Shown here one piece after another: positions 1 through 8,556 of a stretch of 64,000 nucleotides of DNA. The stretch's first letter is position 1; each line of letters starts with the position of its first letter. Below the pieces are notes generated by a model that did not search any database, had not been told where the DNA came from, and saw only the letters and a program-made list of their open reading frames with translations. A program made the translations under genes and the position numbers. The stretch is taken from NCBI GenBank assembly GCA_016714025.1, contig JADJOB010000002.1, positions 1,037,501-1,101,500 of the forward strand, written 5' to 3'. Origin of the DNA: Saprospiraceae bacterium (lineage in GTDB: Bacteria > Bacteroidota > Bacteroidia > Chitinophagales > Saprospiraceae).

Positions 1-2
1 AT

Positions 3-1604
3 GACATCAATGCGCATCCACATTTTTCAGGTAACAATCGCCTGGCCATCATCCACAATGGCATTATTGAAAATTATGCCACACTTAAAGAGGCACTCAC
101 TCGATTGGGTCATCGCTTTGAAAGTGAAACTGACACCGAAGTACTCATCCATTTAATAGAAGAATTTCAAAATCGCGACAGTTTGCCGTTGGAAGAAGCT
201 GTTCGCAAAGCACTCAATAAAGTGGTGGGCGCATATGCCATTGTAGTCATTGATAAAAATGATCCCAATAAATTGGTAGGTGCCCGAAAATCAAGTCCGC
301 TGGTAATTGGTTTGGGTGATAAGGATTTATTTATAGCATCGGATGCAACACCGATCATTCAATATACCAACAAAGTCGTCTATCTCAATGATGAGGAAAT
401 TGCGGTTTTGACTCGTGACAAAGGATTGGAAATTTCAACCCTCAGCAACGATGAATTACAGGAACCTGTAATCCATGAATTGGACATGAGCATGGATCAA
501 TTGGAGAAAGGTGGGTATGAGCATTTTATGTTGAAAGAAATCTACCAACAATCTCAAACCATTTCTGATTGCATGCGGGGTCGACTGAATGCAATTGAAG
601 GTTGGGTGCGCTTGGGAGGACTTGAAGAACACATCAATCGGATCAATAAAGCCAATCGTATCATCATTGCAGCCTGTGGTACGTCCTGGCATAGTGCATT
701 AATTGGAGAATATTTAATTGAAGACCTCGCGCGAATTCCGGTTGAAGTAGAATATGCTTCAGAATTTCGTTATAGAAATCCAATACTCACAGATAAAGAT
801 GTGGTTCTTGTCATTTCTCAATCCGGAGAAACTGCAGACACGCTGGCTGCGGCCGAACTGGCCAAAGAGAAAGGAGCCCTTGTTTATGGTATTGTCAATG
901 TAGTTGGCTCGTCCATTGCACGCATCACGCATGCTGGTTCTTACATCCACTGTGGTCCTGAAATTGGCGTTGCATCTACAAAAGCATTTACAGGCCAGGT
1001 GACTTTACTTACCTTGATGTCTTTGGTTTTAGGTCAACGCAACGGCAGTTTATCCAATTCCTATTACCACCAGTTGATTGCAGAATTAGCGAGCATTCCA
1101 GATAAGGTTGAAAAAGTACTGGCATCCAATGAAAAAATTAAATACCTGGCTGGAGAAATTAAAAATACAAACAACACCCTATACCTCGGAAGAGGATATA
1201 ATTTTCCAGTTGCATTGGAAGGTGCTTTGAAGTTGAAGGAAATTTCTTACATCCACGCAGAAGGCTATCCGGCAGCAGAAATGAAGCATGGACCCATTGC
1301 CCTGATCGATGAAAACATGCCGGTGATTGTGATTGCAACCAATGTCAGTGCTTATGAAAAAATTGTTTCCAATATCATGGAAGTCAAAGCACGTAAAGGC
1401 ATTGTCATTGCCATTGTTACAGAAGGCGATGTTGAAATTAAACGCATTGCAGATCATTTTATAGAAATTCCAAGCACCATAGATCCTTTGACACCTTTGT
1501 TGTCTGTGATTCCATTGCAATTATTATCATATCATGTAGCGGTTATGCGCCAATGTGATGTAGATCAACCAAGAAACTTAGCTAAATCTGTTACAGTCGA
1601 ATAA
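3..1604 (+). CDS. glmS: glutamine-fructose-6-phosphate aminotransferase, 5' end cut by window
   Basis: Makes glucosamine-6-phosphate from fructose-6-phosphate and glutamine, the entry step to UDP-GlcNAc for peptidoglycan, lipid A and the polysaccharide locus downstream. The reading frame is open from base 3 to the TAA at 1602-1604. It begins inside the glutaminase domain (NAHPHF, then HNGIIENY and SETDTEV), so roughly 75 N-terminal residues, including the catalytic Cys, lie outside the window. Both sugar-isomerase (SIS) domains are present: CGTSWHSA and SQSGETADT in the first, ALEGALKLKEISYIHAEG in the second. The C-terminus DQPRNLAKSVTVE is the typical GlmS end carrying the conserved Lys. 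Six bases separate it from the DUF4290 gene. Truncation is only by the window edge; no defect is seen. Confidence 0.97.
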   Translation, partial: DINAHPHFSGNNRLAIIHNGIIENYATLKEALTRLGHRFESETDTEVLIHLIEEFQNRDSLPLEEAVRKALNKVVGAYAIVVIDKNDPNKLVGARKSSPLVIGLGDKDLFIASDATPIIQYTNKVVYLNDEEIAVLTRDKGLEISTLSNDELQEPVIHELDMSMDQLEKGGYEHFMLKEIYQQSQTISDCMRGRLNAIEGWVRLGGLEEHINRINKANRIIIAACGTSWHSALIGEYLIEDLARIPVEVEYASEFRYRNPILTDKDVVLVISQSGETADTLAAAELAKEKGALVYGIVNVVGSSIARITHAGSYIHCGPEIGVASTKAFTGQVTLLTLMSLVLGQRNGSLSNSYYHQLIAELASIPDKVEKVLASNEKIKYLAGEIKNTNNTLYLGRGYNFPVALEGALKLKEISYIHAEGYPAAEMKHGPIALIDENMPVIVIATNVSAYEKIVSNIMEVKARKGIVIAIVTEGDVEIKRIADHFIEIPSTIDPLTPLLSVIPLQLLSYHVAVMRQCDVDQPRNLAKSVTVE

Positions 1605-1610
1605 AAATTT

Positions 1611-2303
1611 ATGACGAATCCTAATATTCAGTTTGCATACAATACGTCCCAAACCGAACTCATTATGCCGGAGTACGGTCGTAATGTGCAAGATCTGATT
1701 GTACATTGTAAAAAAATCGAAGATCCAATTTACAGACAATCTTTTGCAGAAGAAATAATCAACCTGATGCAAATTATGACTCCATACAATCGGAATTTTG
1801 ATGAACACAGACGAAAATTATGGCATCATTTTTTTCGGATCGCCAGTTATGATATTGATGTTACAACACCTTATGGAGATAAGCCCAGCGCAGATCTTGA
1901 TAAATTAAAACCTGAAAGAGTACCTTATCCGGTTCCTGCAGATCGTTACAGACATTACGGCAATTATGTAAATACGCTGATTAAAAAAGCCATGGAAATG
2001 GAAGCCGGTCCGAAACGCGATGAGTTTTCTCAAATCATTGGTTCGTATATGAAAATGGCATTTAAAAACTGGAACCGGGAACATTACGTCAGTGACGAAT
2101 TAATAAAAAGTGATTTGTTAAACATGTCAAATGGGCAATTGACCATTGACGAAAGTGTACAATTTAATACACTGGCTAATTCTGCCGTAAAAAGTCAGCG
2201 CAGAGTGTATAAAGGAATGAATAAACAGAATTACCGAAATAAGAAGAACAATAACTACCGGGGAAAATCTAACAACAATAACAACAACAAACGCAGGCCT
2301 TGA
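1611..2303 (+). CDS. DUF4290 domain-containing protein
   Basis: A 230-residue protein of the Bacteroidota-restricted DUF4290 family; function unknown. Recognised from the conserved N-terminal part (LIMPEYGRNVQ, then EPYR/PYNRN-like segments and KLWHHFF). The last 35 or so residues are a low-complexity tail rich in Asn, Lys and Arg, suggesting a disordered nucleic-acid-binding or solubility tail (inference). No signal peptide or membrane segment is visible, so it is probably cytoplasmic. It sits 6 bases after glmS and 10 bases before kdsD, so it is likely in the same transcript as two amino-sugar/Kdo genes. The context suggests an envelope precursor link but does not prove it. Confidence 0.85.
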   Translation: MTNPNIQFAYNTSQTELIMPEYGRNVQDLIVHCKKIEDPIYRQSFAEEIINLMQIMTPYNRNFDEHRRKLWHHFFRIASYDIDVTTPYGDKPSADLDKLKPERVPYPVPADRYRHYGNYVNTLIKKAMEMEAGPKRDEFSQIIGSYMKMAFKNWNREHYVSDELIKSDLLNMSNGQLTIDESVQFNTLANSAVKSQRRVYKGMNKQNYRNKKNNNYRGKSNNNNNNKRRP

Positions 2304-2313
2304 TTTTTAAATC

Positions 2314-3291
2314 ATGTTGAATCCCGAACAACAAGATACCGTCCTGCAAGCAGCCCAAAACTGCATTGATATTGAAGCACAAGTTGTAACAGATCTTAAA
2401 AAGCAAATTCAAGAATCATTTATTCAATGTGTTCAGCTTATTTATGAATGCAGCGGCCGATTGGTAGTTACCGGAATTGGTAAATCTGCTATTATCGGAC
2501 AAAAAATGGTAGCCACTTTTAATTCAACCGGTACCCCGGCTATTTTTATGCATGCGGCGGATGCCATTCACGGTGATTTAGGTATGATTCGACCTGAAGA
2601 CATTGTACTCTGCATTTCTAAAAGTGGAGAAACACCTGAAATTAAAGTTTTATTACCCCTGGTTAAAAATCTAGGTTCTCAATTGATTGCAATGGTTTCA
2701 AATGCACAATCCAGTTTAGCACAACAAGCCAATCTGGTTATTTGGATACCGGTCGACAAAGAAGCTGAACCCAATAACCTGGCGCCAACGGCCAGCACAA
2801 CTGCTCAAATGGTTATGGGCGATGCACTTGCAGTTTCATTGCTTGCCTTGCGCGGATTTACGCCCATGGATTTCGCGCAATTTCATCCGGGAGGATCCTT
2901 GGGAAAGCAATTGTATTTAAAAGTAAAAGATGTTTATCCCTTGCACGAAAAACCAGCGGTATTTGAACATACCGGATTGAATGACGTGATTTTGGAAATG
3001 ACATCCAAGCGATTGGGCATGACGGCTGTGTTAAATCAAGAAAATAAATTGGTGGGCATCATCACAGATGGAGATTTAAGGCGCATGTTACAAAAAACAA
3101 GTTCTATGGAATCTTTGCAAGCCAAAGATATTATGTCGGTAAATCCAGTTCGCATTGCACCGGATGCATTGGCCGTAGAAGCTTTTAAAGTATTGAAAGA
3201 TAGAAACATCACCCAGGTTATCGTTGCAGACGACGATCGGTATTTAGGAGTGATCCACATTCATGATTTAATAAAAGAAGGCATCATCTAA
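2314..3291 (+). CDS. kdsD: arabinose-5-phosphate isomerase (KpsF/GutQ family)
   Basis: Interconverts ribulose-5-phosphate and arabinose-5-phosphate, the first step towards Kdo for lipopolysaccharide. The 325-residue length matches the family. The N-terminal SIS domain has GIGKSA at residues 54-59, HAADAIHGDLG at 80-90 and SKSGET at 102-107. Two CBS domains fill the C-terminal third (from about residue 205; TDGDLRR is in the first). It is the third gene of the glmS run and its stop overlaps the rhomboid start by one base (TAATG). GutQ-type paralogues have the same architecture; in Bacteroidota a single copy next to envelope genes normally serves Kdo synthesis. Confidence 0.93.
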   Translation: MLNPEQQDTVLQAAQNCIDIEAQVVTDLKKQIQESFIQCVQLIYECSGRLVVTGIGKSAIIGQKMVATFNSTGTPAIFMHAADAIHGDLGMIRPEDIVLCISKSGETPEIKVLLPLVKNLGSQLIAMVSNAQSSLAQQANLVIWIPVDKEAEPNNLAPTASTTAQMVMGDALAVSLLALRGFTPMDFAQFHPGGSLGKQLYLKVKDVYPLHEKPAVFEHTGLNDVILEMTSKRLGMTAVLNQENKLVGIITDGDLRRMLQKTSSMESLQAKDIMSVNPVRIAPDALAVEAFKVLKDRNITQVIVADDDRYLGVIHIHDLIKEGII

Positions 3292-3968
3292 TGTTTTTTC
3301 CAATTGGTGACGACAATGTACAAGGAGGTTACAAGCCTTTGTTTTCTTATACACTGATCCTGGTCAATGTATTGGTTTTTCTATTTGAGTTTAGCTTGCA
3401 GCAAGATGCAGCTGAAGCAATGGTTGTTGAGTTTGGATCGATCCCCCTGGAAATTAGTTCGGGGCAGGATCTATACACCTTATTGACTTCTATGTTTATG
3501 CATGGCGGCTGGATGCACCTGATTGGTAACATGTTGTTTTTATGGGTCTTTGCGGACAACATCGAAGCTGTGGTTGGAACCTTTAATTTTATTTTATTTT
3601 ATATGCTTGGAGGCATTGCTGCTGCGCTCATACATGTCTTGACAAATCCCTACAGTGAATTGCCCATGATCGGGGCCAGCGGAGCGATCTCAGCGGTAAT
3701 GGGAGCCTATCTGGTCATGTTTCCGGCATCACGCATCCGGGTTTGGATTTTATTTTTGTTTACCTCAGCCTATGTGCCGGCCTTATTTTTTCTGGGTATT
3801 TGGATCGCACAACAAATGGTTGCTGGATTTGGCTCATTGGGACTCAACACCGAAGAAGGAGGCACTGCATGGTTTGCCCACATTGGAGGATTTGCATTTG
3901 GACTCATAGTGGGTTTATTTGCAAGACGCAATTACAGAAAACGTTATAAATATCATGAGGAAGAATAA
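3291..3968 (+). CDS. rhomboid family intramembrane serine protease
   Basis: A polytopic membrane protease that cleaves other proteins within their transmembrane segments; the substrate is unknown. The 225-residue protein has the diagnostic residues: the HGGWMHLIGN loop (His71, His76, Asn80), catalytic Ser130 in GASGAIS, and catalytic His197 in AHIGGFAFG. About six hydrophobic segments are visible, starting around residue 20. The charged tail (ARRNYRKRYKYHEEE) should face the cytoplasm. Its start overlaps the kdsD stop, so it is translationally coupled. The family is common in Bacteroidota, and the residues indicate an active enzyme, not an inactive iRhom-like one. Confidence 0.93.
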   Translation: MFFPIGDDNVQGGYKPLFSYTLILVNVLVFLFEFSLQQDAAEAMVVEFGSIPLEISSGQDLYTLLTSMFMHGGWMHLIGNMLFLWVFADNIEAVVGTFNFILFYMLGGIAAALIHVLTNPYSELPMIGASGAISAVMGAYLVMFPASRIRVWILFLFTSAYVPALFFLGIWIAQQMVAGFGSLGLNTEEGGTAWFAHIGGFAFGLIVGLFARRNYRKRYKYHEEE

Positions 3969-4083
3969 GTTCTTATCTCAATTTTAAATACCGTTTTTTA
4001 ATCTACCCTCAATTCATTTCGTATCTGAGTCAGGTTTATTTGACAAGTGCTTGAATATTTTACATTCATACAACATAGAAGCA

Positions 4084-5841
4084 TTACAATCTATTAATAG
4101 TTTTTGTCAATATCAATTTGCCATTTTCGAGGATAGAAATAAAATAGATACCCGGTAACAAATCATCCATTTCTAGTTTGTTTGCGCCTTGATACAATTT
4201 AACAGACTTTAGTTCCAAACCCATTTGATTGTAAATATGCGCCGTCATATTTTGAGGATTGTAATAGTTGATTTTGATTTCAAGAAATTCTTTACAAGGA
4301 TTGGGTGCTAATAAGACACTTGATTTGATATCGATTTGAATGTCGCTTCCTTCAGTTCCAACCGGACCAATTTGAATGTCTTTGCATAAAGTATCTGAAC
4401 CGTGTTTATTTTTTGCAATCAGACAAACAGGATACAATCCATTTTTTGTAAAAGTATGATCCGGATTTTTTAATCTACTGGAATTATTGCCACTGGCGGG
4501 ATCTCCAAAATTCCAGGTCCATTCTAAGATATTGGCATAACTCAAATCTGTAAAATCAAAGCGAAGGTAATTACTGCTATCCTGTGCATACCTCCATCGG
4601 GCAACTGCTGATTTATTAATGCCCAGGGTATCGCAGGGACTGTCATCCCAATCGAAGATTCTAAAATGTGGAAAATTGGGCATGGATTGAAAATACGTGG
4701 AGGGCAATAATATATCGTGTTGTTTTAAGTTGCATGCTTTTCCGGGTACATCCGGGTTGTGAATGACATGTAGGAAATTGGTCTCGCTGTTGGTAATCCC
4801 GTAAATTTTATGATCCGGACCGAGCATTAATTGGTAAAATGTTGACTGAAAAGTGAATGGTAATTTATATAAATCAGTGGAATCAATTAAGAAATGTGAA
4901 TTAGGAATATCATTTGATTCCAGATTGTATTGATATAAACCAAAATTTGCAGCAATATAAAGTAGTTTACTATTAGGAGAGAAACAAACACCACGGGGAT
5001 AAAATCGATTATCATCGGGAGGAGGATTTAATGCATTATAGTCTGTTAATAAACCGGTACATCTGTCAAACTTAAACAAATTGATTCCATTATATTCTGA
5101 TACCAAGGCATACCATTTACCATCGGGAGAAAAAGCAGCTTGTGCGGTCCAATATTGATGCGTCCAGGTATTGCCAATGGCTTGTTTTAATGGACCGAAT
5201 ATTCCATCTGGAGTAAATAGGTATTTGATAATATTATTACTAGAAGATTGATGTAACAATATCCACCAATCGCGACCATTACCGTGTCTAATTGCTTGCA
5301 TACCTTGTGTAACTAAGATTGAATCAACTAATTTGCTTTTATATATTATTTGAAAAGTAGAATCACTATTCTGATTGATTTTTGTTTCATAAATTAATCC
5401 TGGGGTAGCATTTTCTAGCCGACCTGTATGAATTAAATGAAATACATCAAAATTAAATCCCGGCAATATTAAGACCGAATTTCTTGAAGGATAACCAGAT
5501 TTTGAATTCTGACAATAGTCCAAATCGAACGAACCTGGATTTAAATTAGCGCTATTCAATATATACTTATGGTTTTTATCAAACAAAGCACAATTATTTG
5601 TATATAATATTAAACTACCCAAATCGTCACTAATTGTTGAGCATTCCTCAAAACTCATATTTAAATTAAAATACTTAGTAATAGGAGGATTATAACTAAA
5701 GTCCAATGAACTTCCACCAAAATAATCAGCAGGTCTATTAGGAAATCGTCCAAATAACCAAATATTATCTTGCATATCTTGAGCTAGAATAACATTGCAA
5801 AGTGTAAGTAAAACAAATAATCCTGAATATTTCATAAACAT
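4084..5841 (-). CDS. T9SS type A sorting domain protein with PKD domain
   Basis: A secreted or surface-anchored protein of 585 residues. It opens with a signal peptide (hydrophobic core then VILAQ; the start may also be the Met two codons later at 5835). The central 350 residues resemble a beta-propeller-like surface protein, with repeated phrases such as FSPDGKWYALVSEY and FSPNSKLLYIAA. A PKD domain follows around residues 425-495 (WTWNFGDPASG, then GLYPVCLIAKN). The last 75 residues are a T9SS sorting domain (LLAPNPCKEFLEI to the end). Enzymatic function is not apparent. It stands alone on the minus strand between two plus-strand operons. Confidence 0.88.
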   Translation of the reverse strand: MFMKYSGLFVLLTLCNVILAQDMQDNIWLFGRFPNRPADYFGGSSLDFSYNPPITKYFNLNMSFEECSTISDDLGSLILYTNNCALFDKNHKYILNSANLNPGSFDLDYCQNSKSGYPSRNSVLILPGFNFDVFHLIHTGRLENATPGLIYETKINQNSDSTFQIIYKSKLVDSILVTQGMQAIRHGNGRDWWILLHQSSSNNIIKYLFTPDGIFGPLKQAIGNTWTHQYWTAQAAFSPDGKWYALVSEYNGINLFKFDRCTGLLTDYNALNPPPDDNRFYPRGVCFSPNSKLLYIAANFGLYQYNLESNDIPNSHFLIDSTDLYKLPFTFQSTFYQLMLGPDHKIYGITNSETNFLHVIHNPDVPGKACNLKQHDILLPSTYFQSMPNFPHFRIFDWDDSPCDTLGINKSAVARWRYAQDSSNYLRFDFTDLSYANILEWTWNFGDPASGNNSSRLKNPDHTFTKNGLYPVCLIAKNKHGSDTLCKDIQIGPVGTEGSDIQIDIKSSVLLAPNPCKEFLEIKINYYNPQNMTAHIYNQMGLELKSVKLYQGANKLEMDDLLPGIYFISILENGKLILTKTINRL

Positions 5842-6301
5842 TGATTTAATAATGGCTTGTATTTATTTGTATTATTAGCTCGGCATGACAGTAAATTAAA
5901 ATTATTGGTTCATCAATTTATTTACACGTTGTGTTTCATTGTAAAAATTTGAATTTATTTAAAAATGCACCACAATGCAATTCATTTAAAATTAATCAAT
6001 GATTTTGAGATTCATTTAAATCATTTAAAATCAATACACGGTCTTGGGAAACGGTACTATTTATAGATTTAATCCTATTGTCAGAACGTATAACCAGGTC
6101 ATTTGTGATATTTGTCTTTGAAATCGAAACTATTTTAGATAATTTCATTTTCAAAGTTAAACAAAACCCAATTTATTATTTAGGGCTTTCCTAATATTAT
6201 AAAAAGTATAATGTGTATTGAAAACAGTAATTTTCTTATTGTAGATTATTTCAAGGCAAATCAAATTCCATTTAAATTTTTTCAAGGCTATTGGATTGAA
6301 T
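5842..6301. other. AT-rich intergenic region
   Basis: About 460 bases with no gene, very AT-rich. It holds several imperfect copies of an ATTCATTTAAA-like word (near 5980-6035). I see no ORF, tRNA or strong hairpin. Being between divergent genes it must hold the promoter of the T9SS gene on the minus strand, but I cannot place it. Confidence 0.6.
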
Positions 6302-6329
6302 TTTGCATTTCCTTTATTTCCTATCTTTG
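6302..6329 (+). promoter_or_regulatory. candidate Bacteroidota promoter for ligA
   Basis: TTTG at 6302-6305 and a perfect TAnnTTTG (TATCTTTG) at 6322-6329, 16 bases apart, slightly shorter than the usual 17-23. The -7 element is 17 bases before the ATG at 6347. This supports 6347 as the ligA start, because the longer TTG-started frame from 6296 would begin upstream of the promoter. Confidence 0.45.
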
Positions 6330-6346
6330 ACCACCCAATTCTTCGT

Positions 6347-8542
6347 ATGCATTATTCAGCAGCAGAAATACAGAAGCTGGTTCAACAAACCAAGCAATTC
6401 TTACAATCAAAGTCCATTTCTGAATTAGCAGAACTGGATTCGCTTCGGAACGTCATTCGTTTTCATGAATGGCAGTATTATGTTCAAGACAATCCGCTAA
6501 TCGCTGATTATGAATACGACCTCCTTTATAAATTACTGGAATACACAGAATCGCAACATCCGGATTGGCTGACCTCGGATTCACCTACTCAAAGGGTATC
6601 GAGTGATCTGGTTGATCAGTTTCAGTCGGTAGAACATCTGAATCCGATGTTGTCTTTGGAAAATTCATACAATGCAGAGGATCTTCAGGATTTTGATCAG
6701 CGTGTTCGCAAATTATGTGGTCTGGATTCAGAATCTCCCCTGGCATATTTTGCCGAACCAAAGTTTGATGGCGGCAGCATTGCCGTCATTTATGAAAATG
6801 ATTATTTGGTTCGTGCTGCAACACGGGGTGATGGAATTAAAGGAGAAGAAATTACCAACAATGCACGGACCATTCGTTCCCTTCCATTGAAAGCGGCATT
6901 CTCAAAGTACGGAATCTATAAAGCAGAACTTCGGGGTGAAGCAGTTATCAGCAAATCAAAATTTGAAAAAATAAATGCTGCGCGTGAAACAGAAGGACAG
7001 GCACTGCTTGCAAATCCACGCAATGCAGCAACCGGTGTGTTGCGTGTTAAAGATTCTTCAGAAACTGCCAATCGTGGATTGGATGTATTTATTTTTCAGA
7101 TGGCCTACGCTGTAGATTCTAACAATGAAAATGTGTTGTTTAATCAAAAACAACATTCTGACTGGATGCAGATTTTGGATGCACTTGGTTTTAAAGTTTC
7201 TCTGCATGAACGGAAAGTTTGCAATCAGATTCAAGATGTGATTGCTTATATCAATCAATGGACGGAGAAACGGGATCAATATGCTTATGACATTGATGGA
7301 GTCGTTGTAAAAGTAAATGAACTTCGATTGCAGGACCAATGCGGTGCTACCTCACATCATCCCCGATGGGCCGTTGCTCATAAATTTCAAGCCAAGCAGG
7401 CAACTTCGCGTTTGCTTACCATAGAATTTCAGGTTGGAAAAATTGGCAGCATCACTCCCGTTGCAAAAATCGAACCCGTCCAATTAGCAGGAGTGACCGT
7501 GTCTTCTGTGTCGCTTCACAATGAAGATTTTATTACCGCCCGGGATATCCGCTATGGAGACCAGGTACTTGTTGAACGAGCGGGTGATGTCATCCCTTAT
7601 ATTGTGAAAGCATTTCCTGAGCTGCGTACCGGACAAGAAAAACCCATTCAATTTCCAAAAGAATGTCCATCGTGCAAAACCACTTTAATCAGGGAAGAAG
7701 AAGAAGCTGCCTGGCGTTGTCCAAATTTTTTCTGTGAAGCTCAGATCGTGCAACGATTAATCCACCATGTTTCTAAAGACGCAATGGACATCGATGGATT
7801 GGGTAAATCACTCATCGAACGATTTTTTGATTTGAAATGGATTCGCCAAATGGATGATATTTATAAATTGGACTACAAAGCAATTGCGCAATTGGAAGGA
7901 ATGGGTGAGAAGTCAGCAGAAAAATTGCGGATTTCTATTGAAAAGGCGAAACACAATCCCATTCATCGCTTATTACACAGTTTGTGTATCCATCATTTAG
8001 GAAAAAAAGTCAGCAAATTGATTGCGGAACATCTACCCAATGTATTGGACCTGGAACATTGGCCTTTGGAAAAATACATGGCCATTAAAGATGTTGGTCC
8101 GGTAGTAGGTCAAAACATCATTCGCTTTTTTGAAAATCCGAAAAATGTGACCATGCTCCGGGAAATGGAATCTTTGGGGGTAAACATGGTTCAAACAGAC
8201 GAAGATAGACCCAGACAGTTTTCATCGGATTCTCCTTTTGCCGGTAAGACCATCTTATTTACCGGCACCTTGAGCCAAATGGATCGCAAGGAAGCCCAGG
8301 ATTTGGCTGAAAAAGCTGGAGCCAAGACCTTGTCGGCTGTAAGTTCAAATCTCAATATCCTGGTGGTTGGGGAGAATGCTGGTTCAAAGTTGACAAAAGC
8401 CAGGGCATTGGGCACTGTTGAAATACTAACGGAAGCAGAATTTTTAGAAAAATCCGTGCAAACTAGGCGATTTTTTGGGATAAAATTGAAAATCAGCGCC
8501 AACGTTTCCCTAATTTGTGCGTTATATAATACCATACAGTAG
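6347..8542 (+). CDS. ligA: NAD-dependent DNA ligase LigA
   Basis: Seals nicks in replication and repair using NAD+. The 731-residue protein carries the N-terminal Ia domain (HEWQYYVQDNP, DYEYDLLY), the adenylation motif KFDG with catalytic Lys near residue 139, the OB fold, a four-Cys zinc finger (CPSC followed by CPNFFC), helix-hairpin-helix repeats (LEGMGEKSAEKL) and a C-terminal BRCT domain (FAGKTILFTGTL to LTEAEFL). The ATG at 6347 is preferred over a TTG 17 codons upstream because of the promoter position and the usual family N-terminus. About 25 residues follow the BRCT domain, a longer and more hydrophobic tail than usual. The gene stands alone, with the metallopeptidase 14 bases downstream. 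Confidence 0.97.
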   Translation: MHYSAAEIQKLVQQTKQFLQSKSISELAELDSLRNVIRFHEWQYYVQDNPLIADYEYDLLYKLLEYTESQHPDWLTSDSPTQRVSSDLVDQFQSVEHLNPMLSLENSYNAEDLQDFDQRVRKLCGLDSESPLAYFAEPKFDGGSIAVIYENDYLVRAATRGDGIKGEEITNNARTIRSLPLKAAFSKYGIYKAELRGEAVISKSKFEKINAARETEGQALLANPRNAATGVLRVKDSSETANRGLDVFIFQMAYAVDSNNENVLFNQKQHSDWMQILDALGFKVSLHERKVCNQIQDVIAYINQWTEKRDQYAYDIDGVVVKVNELRLQDQCGATSHHPRWAVAHKFQAKQATSRLLTIEFQVGKIGSITPVAKIEPVQLAGVTVSSVSLHNEDFITARDIRYGDQVLVERAGDVIPYIVKAFPELRTGQEKPIQFPKECPSCKTTLIREEEEAAWRCPNFFCEAQIVQRLIHHVSKDAMDIDGLGKSLIERFFDLKWIRQMDDIYKLDYKAIAQLEGMGEKSAEKLRISIEKAKHNPIHRLLHSLCIHHLGKKVSKLIAEHLPNVLDLEHWPLEKYMAIKDVGPVVGQNIIRFFENPKNVTMLREMESLGVNMVQTDEDRPRQFSSDSPFAGKTILFTGTLSQMDRKEAQDLAEKAGAKTLSAVSSNLNILVVGENAGSKLTKARALGTVEILTEAEFLEKSVQTRRFFGIKLKISANVSLICALYNTIQ

Positions 8543-8556
8543 GTAATCCTTCAACA

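Noticed and set aside
6296..6346. Longer ligA N-terminus starting at TTG 6296
   Set aside because: The TTG start would lie upstream of the TATCTTTG promoter element; the ATG at 6347 matches the family N-terminus.
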